DNA of 5,633 bases from an uncultured Chromatiales bacterium. Its GTDB lineage: Bacteria > Pseudomonadota > Gammaproteobacteria > Steroidobacterales > GCA-2729495. Below are positions 1 through 5,618 of this stretch, piece by piece (the first letter of the stretch is position 1; every line of letters starts with the position of its first letter). The DNA lies in NCBI GenBank assembly GCA_913058165.1, contig CAJXQV010000089.1, positions 1 to 5,633 on the forward strand, written 5' to 3'. The notes under the pieces were generated by a model. The model was given only the letters and a program-made list of their open reading frames with translations. It was not told the origin of the DNA and did no database searches. The translations under genes and the position numbers were made by a program.

Positions 1-32
1 CGTCGGCAGCGTCAGATGTGTATAAGAGACAG
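1..32 (+). other. Nextera/Tn5 tagmentation adapter (artefact)
   Basis: This stretch matches the Illumina Nextera read-1 transposon adapter, lacking only its first T. It includes the complete 19-bp Tn5 mosaic end at 14-32. It is library-preparation sequence left on the contig, not genome. It supplies an ATG at 16 and a short open frame (MCIRDR) that falsely extends the first gene. A truncated inverted copy of the mosaic end lies at the other end of the window. Confidence 0.98.
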
Positions 33-51
33 GTCACACCCTCCATATAGT

Positions 52-56
52 AGGAG
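52..56 (+). promoter_or_regulatory. Shine-Dalgarno site of the CoA-transferase gene
   Basis: AGGAG lies 7 nt before the ATG at 64. This strong ribosome-binding site in genuine sequence decides the start in favour of 64 over the adapter-derived ATG at 16. Confidence 0.85.
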
Positions 57-63
57 AAAAGCC

Positions 64-1257
64 ATGGCTGGTCCTTTAGCAGGCATAAAAATTCTAGAAG
101 TCACCGCTGTAGTGCTTGGTCCGTTCGCGTGCCAGATGCTTGCTGATATGGGCGCGGAGGTCATTAAAGTTGAACCGCCACATGGCGATAGCAATCGTGC
201 TCTGGGTGCTTCGCGCAACCCGGGCATGTCGGCCTTGTATCTCACGTGCAATCGCAACAAGCGCAGCATCGTGCTGGACCTCAAGCAGAAATCAGGTCGA
301 GAGGCATTGTTGAAGCTTGCTTCAGAAGTTGATGTGATGATTCACAATAATCGCCCGCAGGTAATGACCAAGCTGGGTATCGACTACGACACCATTAAAG
401 AGCTCAACCCAAATATTATTTACTGTGGCGCTTATGGCTACGGTAAAGAAGGTCCTTATGGCACCCGCGGTGCGTTGGATGACTCTATTCAGGCCGTCAG
501 TGGCATTGCGATGTTGAATGAAATGGTGATGGGCGAACCGCGTTATTTGCCGACCGTACTTGCGGATAAAACCACTGCGATGGCTGTGGTAAATGCAGTG
601 ACTGCAGCGTTATTTTCACGTGAACGTACTGGCGAAGGTCAGGAAATCGAAGTGCCCATGTTTGAGACTATGGTGTATTTCACTATGGCTGAGCATCTTT
701 GGGGCAACGCGTTTGAGCCACCGATTGGTTCTGCAGGTTACACCCGTTTGATGAGCCATCACCGCAAGCCTTACAAAACGAAAAATGGTTATATCGCTAT
801 TCTTCCTTATATGAATAACCACTGGAAGATTTTTTGTGAGAAGACGGGCAATGAAGAGTTGATTGAAGACCCTCGTTTCAAAACGCTATCAGACCGCGTC
901 AAGAATATTGATGATACTTATATCGAAACCGGCCGCATTATGGCTCAGCGAGATACAGAAGAGTGGTTCGAGGTTTTTGCAGATACGCCAGTGCCTGTTA
1001 ACGCAGTAAATACTTTGGATGGTTTGCTTGATGATCCGCATTTGAAGGCAGTTGATTTTTGGCAGGAAGTGGATCATCCCACTGAAGGCAAAATACGCAT
1101 GACCAGCTTCCCTATTAACTTCTCGAAGACGCCTGCTGATGTGCGTCGCTTGCAACCCCGTTTGGGTGAGCACAGCGAAGAAGTGTTAACTGAAGCGGGT
1201 TTGAGCACCGACGAGATAGCAGCAATGTTTGAGTCCGGAGCAACGAAGACGACTTAA
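64..1257 (+). CDS. CaiB/BaiF family (class III) acyl-CoA transferase
   Basis: This 397-residue protein belongs to the class III CoA-transferase family, whose members move CoA between carboxylic acids or, in the racemase branch, epimerise 2-methylacyl-CoAs; it is probably a cytosolic interlocked homodimer. The N-terminal nucleotide-binding region has the family pattern GPFACQMLADMGAEVIKVEPPHGD (residues 19-42, split here as GPFACQMLADMG then AEVIKVEPPHGD). The expected catalytic aspartate is D168 in LADKTTAM. Later family blocks are KPYKTKNGYIAILPY (235-249), W254, DPRF (269-272) and the C-terminal PRLGEHSEEVL (365-375). Length is normal for the family (about 390-410). ILPYMNNHW replaces the glycine-rich loop of formyl-CoA transferase, so it is probably not an oxalate/formyl enzyme. 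The start at 64 is set by the Shine-Dalgarno site. The gene ends in tandem stops (TAA TAA, 1255-1260) just before a terminator. Family is certain; substrate cannot be told. Confidence 0.93.
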   Translation: MAGPLAGIKILEVTAVVLGPFACQMLADMGAEVIKVEPPHGDSNRALGASRNPGMSALYLTCNRNKRSIVLDLKQKSGREALLKLASEVDVMIHNNRPQVMTKLGIDYDTIKELNPNIIYCGAYGYGKEGPYGTRGALDDSIQAVSGIAMLNEMVMGEPRYLPTVLADKTTAMAVVNAVTAALFSRERTGEGQEIEVPMFETMVYFTMAEHLWGNAFEPPIGSAGYTRLMSHHRKPYKTKNGYIAILPYMNNHWKIFCEKTGNEELIEDPRFKTLSDRVKNIDDTYIETGRIMAQRDTEEWFEVFADTPVPVNAVNTLDGLLDDPHLKAVDFWQEVDHPTEGKIRMTSFPINFSKTPADVRRLQPRLGEHSEEVLTEAGLSTDEIAAMFESGATKTT

Positions 1258-1275
1258 TAAACCGGCTTGGTGTTT

Positions 1276-1306
1276 AAAAAAAAGCCCCGCATTGCGGGGC
1301 TTTTTT
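1276..1306. terminator. Bidirectional rho-independent terminator
   Basis: A perfect 7-bp stem, GCCCCGC (1284-1290) with GCGGGGC (1294-1300), closes a 3-nt ATT loop. It is preceded by eight A (1276-1283) and followed by six T (1301-1306), so the stem can extend through A-T pairs. It lies between the stops of the convergent CoA-transferase (1257) and amidohydrolase (1327). Read on the plus strand it ends in six U; read on the minus strand it ends in eight U. It should therefore terminate both genes. Confidence 0.93.
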
Positions 1307-1326
1307 GTGCGGCTAATTAGTTTAGA

Positions 1327-2202
1327 TCACTTGTTATCCAGATCATAGACGCGGATTGTGTTGTCGCGAAGTAACTTGCGGCGTACCTGCGGCTTCAGAC
1401 CCAAGGCATCAATGTCTTCAATAGTTCGTTTGAATGGCAGTACCGGGTAGTCGGTGCCGAAGAGGACTTTATCCTGACCAAAGCTGTTGATGTATTGAAT
1501 GAACTCTTTCGGCCAGTACTTCGGACGATGGGCATCACAACCGATATACACGTTGGGGTGTTTCCACGCCATCGCGATCATTTCGTCTACCCAGGGAATG
1601 CCAACGTGAATGCCGATGATTTTTAGTTCCTGAAAGTCGCAGGCAATCTGATCCAGTGTGATGGGCTTGGCGGGTGAAATGCAGGGGTAGTCTTTTGAGT
1701 AGATCATAGACTGACCGACCTGCATTTGAATGGGCACATCAAGCTCCCAACATTTTGCATAGAAGGGGTACAGCTTGGCATGACCCGGTTCCATGTTGTA
1801 CCAATGCGGGTACAGATGAGCACCGATGAAGCCCATGTTGGTGACCGCATCTTCAAATGCTTTAACGCCATTCATACCGTCAAAAGGATCGATGCCTGCC
1901 AAGCCGTAGAAACGATCGGGGTACTGCTCGATAGCCTTGGCAACTACTTCATAAGGCATATGGTAGCAACCGGGCAGGCCGGGGCGGCCGCTGTAGGCCG
2001 CAATCAAGAAGGCTTTGTCGATGCCGGCTTCATCCAGAGTCTCGACCAGTTGGTCGATCTCCAATGGCTTCATTAAGTCGTTGGTGGCGTTCATTTTGTC
2101 GACGAAGAACTCATCACCCCAATTCGGGCGATGAGAAAGAGCTTCGCGATTCCAGATATTTACGACCGCATCGATCGCTTTGTAGTCTGTGCTGTCTGTC
2201 AT
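1327..2202 (-). CDS. Amidohydrolase-2 family protein with degenerate metal site
   Basis: This 291-residue protein has the TIM-barrel layout of the amidohydrolase-2 family (ACMSD, gamma-resorcylate decarboxylase and related hydrolases/decarboxylases). Visible landmarks are strand 1 IDAVVNIW (10-17), GLAGIDPFDG (100-109), GAHLYPHW (127-134), the strand-6 histidine H199 in IIGIHVG, and the strand-8 aspartate D251 in LFGTDYP. The usual metal-binding HxH after strand 1 is V13-V-N15, and the position usually His on strand 5 is Q161 (PIQMQVG). Three of the expected metal ligands are therefore absent while H199 and D251 remain. The frame is intact and the fold motifs are kept, so this is an unusual subfamily rather than a decayed gene. 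No signal peptide is seen, so it is likely cytosolic. The ATG at 2202 has AGGAA 5 nt upstream (2208-2212). It is convergent with the CoA-transferase and shares its terminator. Substrate is unknown; a role in aromatic or other ring catabolism is only a family-level guess. Confidence 0.88.
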   Translation of the reverse strand: MTDSTDYKAIDAVVNIWNREALSHRPNWGDEFFVDKMNATNDLMKPLEIDQLVETLDEAGIDKAFLIAAYSGRPGLPGCYHMPYEVVAKAIEQYPDRFYGLAGIDPFDGMNGVKAFEDAVTNMGFIGAHLYPHWYNMEPGHAKLYPFYAKCWELDVPIQMQVGQSMIYSKDYPCISPAKPITLDQIACDFQELKIIGIHVGIPWVDEMIAMAWKHPNVYIGCDAHRPKYWPKEFIQYINSFGQDKVLFGTDYPVLPFKRTIEDIDALGLKPQVRRKLLRDNTIRVYDLDNK

Positions 2203-2207
2203 AGTTG

Positions 2208-2212
2208 TTCCT
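2208..2212 (-). promoter_or_regulatory. Shine-Dalgarno site of the amidohydrolase gene
   Basis: On the minus strand AGGAA precedes the ATG at 2202 by 5 nt, which supports that start codon. Confidence 0.7.
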
Positions 2213-2222
2213 GATGTAATAA

Positions 2223-2256
2223 ACGCCCTGAAGCGAGGTCTAACCGCTCCGGGCGT
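2223..2256. other. Imperfect hairpin in the amidohydrolase leader
   Basis: ACGCCC (2223-2228) pairs with GGGCGT (2251-2256). After an internal loop (TGA opposite CC), AGCG (2232-2235) pairs with CGCT (2245-2248). On the minus strand this hairpin sits 10 nt upstream of the amidohydrolase Shine-Dalgarno site and is followed by only a weak T run. It could be a leader structure, a weak attenuator or an operator. No known element is recognised. Confidence 0.4.
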
Positions 2257-2410
2257 GTTTTGGATTCTTTTACCGGCATGAGTTTAACCTCCCCCCAGCG
2301 GCTGCAAAACCATAGCAGAAACTGCGCCTTGCGCCTAGATGCTGGCATTCAGGTGATGCGGGATCATATGGCGACCCCCGACAGTTCTGGGTTATTCACC
2401 CGCGTTCCGT

Positions 2411-2416
2411 TATAGT
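2411..2416 (+). promoter_or_regulatory. Candidate -10 box of the thiamine operon
   Basis: TATAGT differs from the sigma-70 consensus at one base. It lies 10 nt upstream of the first pairing base of the riboswitch, so transcription would begin about 2422-2425, right at the aptamer. At 17 bp upstream the sequence is TGGGTT, a poor -35 match, so the promoter may be weak or activator-assisted. The call rests on position and the -10 match only. Confidence 0.45.
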
Positions 2417-2425
2417 CATGCTCGA

Positions 2426-2523
2426 ATCCTAAGGGGTGACACTGAGTTTACTCAGCTGTCTGAGACCGGCTTGCCGGAACCCTTTGAACCTGACCCGGTT
2501 AGTACCGGCGTAGGAATAAGGAT
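2426..2523 (+). ncRNA. TPP riboswitch (THI element)
   Basis: This is a cis-acting aptamer for thiamine pyrophosphate. Helix P1 is ATCCT (2426-2430) with AGGAT (2519-2523). P2 is GGGT (2434-2437) with ACCC (2479-2482). P3 is CTGAG (2442-2446) with CTCAG (2451-2455) and a TTTA loop. The conserved pyrimidine-binding CTGAGA is at 2460-2465. An extra short stem CCGG-CTTG-CCGG is at 2466-2477. The conserved run CCTTTGAACCTGA is at 2481-2493. P5 is CCGGT (2495-2499) with ACCGG (2504-2508), followed by the hallmark GCGTAGG (2508-2514), which takes part in diphosphate binding. It leads the TonB receptor, small thiamine-binding-like protein and PnuT genes, consistent with repression of thiamine uptake when TPP is plentiful. 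Confidence 0.96.
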
Positions 2524-2547
2524 AATCCTGAAATCCCGCCTGATAAC

Positions 2548-2572
2548 CCGGTCTCAATGTAAATATGAGATC
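2548..2572 (+). promoter_or_regulatory. Riboswitch expression platform: ribosome-site sequestering hairpin
   Basis: GGTCTCA (2550-2556) can pair with TGAGATC (2566-2572; one G-U pair, 9-nt loop). This buries the GAGA (2567-2570) that serves as the receptor gene's Shine-Dalgarno site, 8-9 nt before ATG 2579. The same strand, as CCGGTCTCA (2548-2556), is also the exact 9-nt complement of aptamer bases 2461-2469, which include the TPP-binding TGAGA. The two pairings are mutually exclusive. No T-tract follows the hairpin, so control is probably at translation initiation. The model is inferred from base pairing alone. Confidence 0.65.
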
Positions 2573-2578
2573 CGAAAT

Positions 2579-4768
2579 ATGTCGTTCAAAACCCCATTTC
2601 TGGCACTTTTCGCCGGTTCTTTTGCTCTGGTATCCTTTGCTGCCGATAAGCCCTCATTGCCTAAAGCACCGGTATTTGAAGAGCTGGTGGTGTCTGAGTT
2701 TCGGCAGACTCCGGCTATAGACGTTAACACCAGTCTGACTCAGTTAAATCAGGCTGAGATAGAAGACTTTTCTTTGCAGCACTTCGAAGAACTGGTGCAG
2801 TTGGTTCCCAATATGAACTATTCCGGCGAAGGCAGTCGTGCGCGCTATTTTCAGATTCGGGGTATTGGTGAGTTGGAGCAGTATCAGGGTGCGCCCAATC
2901 CATCGGTGGGCTTCATTATTGATGATATCGACCTGTCTGGTATAGGTGGCATCGCAACCACTTTTGATCTGCAACAGGTTGACGTGTTGCGAGGTCCGCA
3001 AGCCACACGATTTGGCGCGAGCGCTCTGGCTGGCATGGTGTACGCGCAATCTGCAGCACCCAGCAAAGAAACCAGTATCAACTCCCAGGGTTTACTTGGT
3101 AGCGATGGTCAGGTGGGTGTTGGGGTGGCTTTAGGTGGTTCACTAAGTGACAACCTGCAAGGGCGTATTTCGGCCCATAGCTTCAGTGCTGACGGGTTTC
3201 GCGATAACGTTTATCTTCGGCGGGACGACACCAATAGCCGTGACGAACTCAATTTACGGGGCAAGCTCGCTTGGCAGATTACCGATGACTGGCAGGCAAC
3301 AGTCAGTGGGCTGTACGCTGATTTCCAAAACGGCTATGACGCATGGGCGATTGATAACGGCAGCAATACCTATTCCGATAAGCCGGGTGACGATAGTCAG
3401 AAGACCAGCGCAGCGTCGGTGAAGCTGACCGGGTCAATCGGTGCTGCTGTCGATTTTGTCAGTATCACCAGCTATGCGGCATCGGATATTGTCTTTTCTT
3501 ACGACGCAGATTGGGGCAATAACGACGGCTATTGGGGCGGCTACGTTTATGACTATTTTTCAAGAACAGACCGTGAACGCAGTTCTGCTACGCAGGAGTT
3601 TCGTTTTCAGTCGTCTGAAGATGGGCGTGTTTTTGGAGGTTCAACTGACTGGCTCATCGGCCTCCATGGTCGGGAGCTCGACGAGAAGAGCGATTCAAGC
3701 CTAGTAGGCTTTTATGATGATTCAGTGGACGGCCCGGGAGCATTTTGCCCGGGCGGTTGTGATGAGAAAACCCGGCTTAAGTCTGATTATGATTCAGCGA
3801 GTCTGGCTGTATTTGGTAAGTTGGACTCGGCGTTATCCGAACACTGGCAGCTGACCGCAGGTCTTCGATTCGAGCGTTGGGAAGCCGACTACAGCGATAC
3901 CTTTTTTGACTATGTCTATGCCCCTAGTATGCCCGTTAGCAATGCTTTTGAGCCTAAAGAAAACATGTGGGGCGGCGACCTCACCCTGAGTTATGCGCTG
4001 ACTGACACCAGTAATCTTTATGGGTTGATTGCTCGTGGTTACAAGGCTGGCGGCTTCAATGTAAACCTGGCAAGGAATCTCGTGCCTGGCCAGGAACAGA
4101 CCGCTGCTGATATCCCCTATGACCCAGAGTATTTGTTGAACTATGAGCTGGGCTATAAAGGCTTATGGTTTGGTGGTCGCTTGATGGCAGATGTCAGTTT
4201 GTTCTATATGGACCGGAAGGATATGCAGATCAAAAGTGGTGCGCAGATCACTCCGGGTGATCCCGACAGCTTTGTGTTTGTGACCAGCAATGGCAAAGGT
4301 TCATCTTATGGCCTCGAGACAACTGTGGCATGGCAGTTTACTGATAGCTGGCAGGTGTTTGGTGCTTTGGGTTTGCTCCAGTCAAAGGTTGAGAGCTACA
4401 AGTTCACTCCGCAGGAGGAGTTGGTTGGTCGCGAGTTTGCCTATGCGCCGCCATACACATTTAGTATTGGCACGAGTTATCGCAGCCAGCAGGGTTGGTT
4501 TGGTCGTCTGGATGTGCTGGGTAAGGGCGCATTTTACTATGATTATTCTCATAATCGTAAGTCTAAGGCCTATCAGATCGTTAACTTAAAACTGGGTAAA
4601 GAGTGGCAGCGCTGGGCCGTATACGCATGGGGCCGTAACATCTTTGACAATGAGTATTACACCCGCGGGTTTTATTTTGGCAATGAGCCACCGGCTTTCC
4701 CTGAAACCTTATATACCAAGTTTGGTGATCCGCGAACCTACGGCATGACAGTTAACTACAGCTTCTAA
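2579..4768 (+). CDS. TonB-dependent outer-membrane receptor, probable thiamine receptor
   Basis: This 729-residue receptor would take up its ligand through the outer membrane using TonB energy. The N-terminal signal peptide (basic MSFK, hydrophobic core 6-20, likely cut after A21 or A22) is followed by a TonB-box-like EELVVSEF (34-41). The plug domain runs to about 160 and contains FQIRGIG (91-97) and LRGPQATRFG (137-146). The rest is the beta-barrel, with the family motifs RGYKAGGFN (486-494), NYELGYKG (521-528) and NIFDNEYY (687-694). It ends in the terminal aromatic NYSF needed for barrel assembly. C390 and C394 (CPGGC) lie in a probable surface loop. The start at 2579 is chosen because it opens the signal peptide; an in-frame TTG at 2471 falls inside the riboswitch. 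The family is certain. The thiamine (or HMP/thiamine phosphate) substrate is inferred from the TPP riboswitch and the downstream genes. Confidence 0.92.
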   Translation: MSFKTPFLALFAGSFALVSFAADKPSLPKAPVFEELVVSEFRQTPAIDVNTSLTQLNQAEIEDFSLQHFEELVQLVPNMNYSGEGSRARYFQIRGIGELEQYQGAPNPSVGFIIDDIDLSGIGGIATTFDLQQVDVLRGPQATRFGASALAGMVYAQSAAPSKETSINSQGLLGSDGQVGVGVALGGSLSDNLQGRISAHSFSADGFRDNVYLRRDDTNSRDELNLRGKLAWQITDDWQATVSGLYADFQNGYDAWAIDNGSNTYSDKPGDDSQKTSAASVKLTGSIGAAVDFVSITSYAASDIVFSYDADWGNNDGYWGGYVYDYFSRTDRERSSATQEFRFQSSEDGRVFGGSTDWLIGLHGRELDEKSDSSLVGFYDDSVDGPGAFCPGGCDEKTRLKSDYDSASLAVFGKLDSALSEHWQLTAGLRFERWEADYSDTFFDYVYAPSMPVSNAFEPKENMWGGDLTLSYALTDTSNLYGLIARGYKAGGFNVNLARNLVPGQEQTAADIPYDPEYLLNYELGYKGLWFGGRLMADVSLFYMDRKDMQIKSGAQITPGDPDSFVFVTSNGKGSSYGLETTVAWQFTDSWQVFGALGLLQSKVESYKFTPQEELVGREFAYAPPYTFSIGTSYRSQQGWFGRLDVLGKGAFYYDYSHNRKSKAYQIVNLKLGKEWQRWAVYAWGRNIFDNEYYTRGFYFGNEPPAFPETLYTKFGDPRTYGMTVNYSF

Positions 4769-4771
4769 GGA
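4767..4771 (+). promoter_or_regulatory. Shine-Dalgarno site of the small thiamine-binding-like gene
   Basis: AAGGA overlaps the receptor stop codon (TAA, 4766-4768) and lies 8 nt before ATG 4780, which favours translational coupling to the receptor. Confidence 0.75.
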
Positions 4772-4779
4772 TTAACGCG

Positions 4780-5049
4780 ATGCGTATCACAGCAGAAATG
4801 AGTATGTACCCGTTGGCAGATGAATATAAGCCAACAATTATTTCCTTTATTAAGGAACTGCGAAAGGTTGAGGGTTTGGAGTTGGTGACCAACCAGCTCA
4901 GCACGCAGATGCGCGGTGAGTTTGACGTTGTAACATCGGCCGTTAATGAATGCTTTCGTAAGTCGATGGCGGAGCAGGAGACGCTGGTTTTGGTCGTGAA
5001 GTACCTGAGTGCTGACCTGGATATTTCGGTAGCACCGGATCTTGGCTGA
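4780..5049 (+). CDS. Small YkoF-like / thiamine-binding domain protein
   Basis: This 89-residue soluble protein has no signal peptide or membrane segment, so it is cytosolic. Its start, ITAEMSMYPLADEY (3-16), matches the first strand and Y/P-L turn of the YkoF and MTH1187-type thiamine-binding family. A helix follows (17-30), then LVTNQLSTQMRGEFDVVTSAVNECF (35-59, split here as LVTNQLSTQMRGEFD and VVTSAVNECF) and a final strand ETLVLVVKYL (67-76). This fits a ferredoxin-like fold of one YkoF half; Bacillus YkoF has two such halves, so this protein probably works as a dimer. YkoF binds thiamine and its pyrimidine part. It lies 11 nt after the receptor and overlaps pnuT, under the TPP riboswitch. 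The likely role is binding or buffering incoming thiamine or passing it to a later enzyme. The family call rests on motif resemblance and context; the exact role is inferred. Confidence 0.8.
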   Translation: MRITAEMSMYPLADEYKPTIISFIKELRKVEGLELVTNQLSTQMRGEFDVVTSAVNECFRKSMAEQETLVLVVKYLSADLDISVAPDLG

Positions 5050-5618
5050 TGCGCTGCAATCGTTTGTTTCCGGCCTTACAGCGATGTCGGGTTGGGAGCT
5101 GCTTGGTGCGATACTGGGAATAGCCTATCTGGTATTGGCGATACGACAGAACATCTGGTGTTGGGCGGTGGCCGCGGTCGGCGAAATAATCTTCATGTTC
5201 GTCATGTTTGACGCGCAGCTTTATATGGAATCCATGCTTCGTGTGTTTTACCTGGTTATGGCCATCTATGGCTGGTTTTCCTGGCGTTCTGGGCAGGCGC
5301 AAGCGGGCAGTCAACGAGCGGTAACGACCCTGCCGCTCAGTATGCATTGTGTCGCTATTCTCGCTGTTGCGGGTCTGGTGTTGGTCAGTGGCAGTTTGTT
5401 ATCCGTCTATACCGATGCAGCGTTGCCCTATTGGGACTCGTTCACAACTTGGTCAGCCATGTTTGCGACCTGGCTGGTTGCCAGAAAGATCATTGAGAAC
5501 TGGTACTACTGGTTTGTTATCGATGCTGTTTCAGCGTGGCTTTATGTGGAGCGCGGCTTGGTGTTTGTGGCGTTTCTTTACCTCGTTTACCTGGTGATGA
5601 TTGTTTATGGTTTTCGTG
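5042..5618 (+). CDS. pnuT: PnuC-family transporter, probable thiamine facilitator PnuT (3' end cut by contig end)
   Basis: An open frame from TTG 5042 to the contig edge encodes about 192 genuine residues with seven predicted membrane segments (about 18-35, 38-57, 60-79, 101-120, 135-149, 155-169 and 172-190), the PnuC arrangement. Family motifs are AIRQNIWCW (33-41), QLYMESMLRVFYLVMAIYGWFSW (59-81, split here as QLYMESMLRVFY and LVMAIYGWFSW) and IENWYYWFVIDAVSAWLY (151-168). PnuC proteins import nicotinamide riboside; the PnuT branch moves unphosphorylated thiamine by facilitated diffusion, with trapping by phosphorylation inside. The TPP riboswitch, receptor and YkoF-like partner favour PnuT. 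The start is uncertain. TTG 5042 overlaps the preceding stop by 8 nt and gives the usual short N-terminal helix; ATG 5084 would begin directly at MSGWELLG. Neither has a clear Shine-Dalgarno site, so coupled translation is likely. The frame enters adapter sequence after R192, so only a few C-terminal residues and the stop are missing. Confidence 0.88.

Larger units (their letters stand above)
2203..2410. other. Divergent intergenic region without a gene
   Basis: This stretch between the amidohydrolase start and the thiamine operon promoter shows no supported coding sequence. Besides the leader hairpin at 2223-2256, it holds a small palindrome, GCAG-AAA-CTGC (2315-2325), which might be an operator half-site arrangement. 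The minus-strand promoter of the amidohydrolase should lie here. A TATGGT-like box (minus strand, 2309-2314) has no convincing -35 partner, so none is called. Confidence 0.6.

Noticed and set aside
16..63. N-terminal extension of the CoA-transferase beginning MCIRDR
   Set aside because: Its first residues are translated from adapter; ATG 64 has a strong Shine-Dalgarno site and matches the family N-terminus.
1726..2076. 116-residue plus-strand open frame opposite the amidohydrolase
   Set aside because: It is the antisense shadow of a gene with clear TIM-barrel motifs; no ribosome site or family resemblance.
5049..5119. ATG overlapping the YkoF-like stop (TGATG) as the pnuT start
   Set aside because: This frame hits a stop after about 22 codons and does not encode the transporter.
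4943..5347. 134-residue minus-strand open frame
   Set aside because: It lies antisense to the YkoF-like and pnuT genes, has a low-complexity basic composition and shows no family motif; the plus-strand PnuC frame explains this region.
5349..5597. 82-residue plus-strand open frame
   Set aside because: It is an out-of-frame shadow of pnuT, whose own frame shows clear membrane segments and PnuC motifs.
5042..5618. Assignment of the transporter as a nicotinamide riboside carrier (PnuC proper)
   Set aside because: The family fits either, but the upstream TPP riboswitch, receptor and YkoF-like gene favour thiamine; it remains the main alternative.
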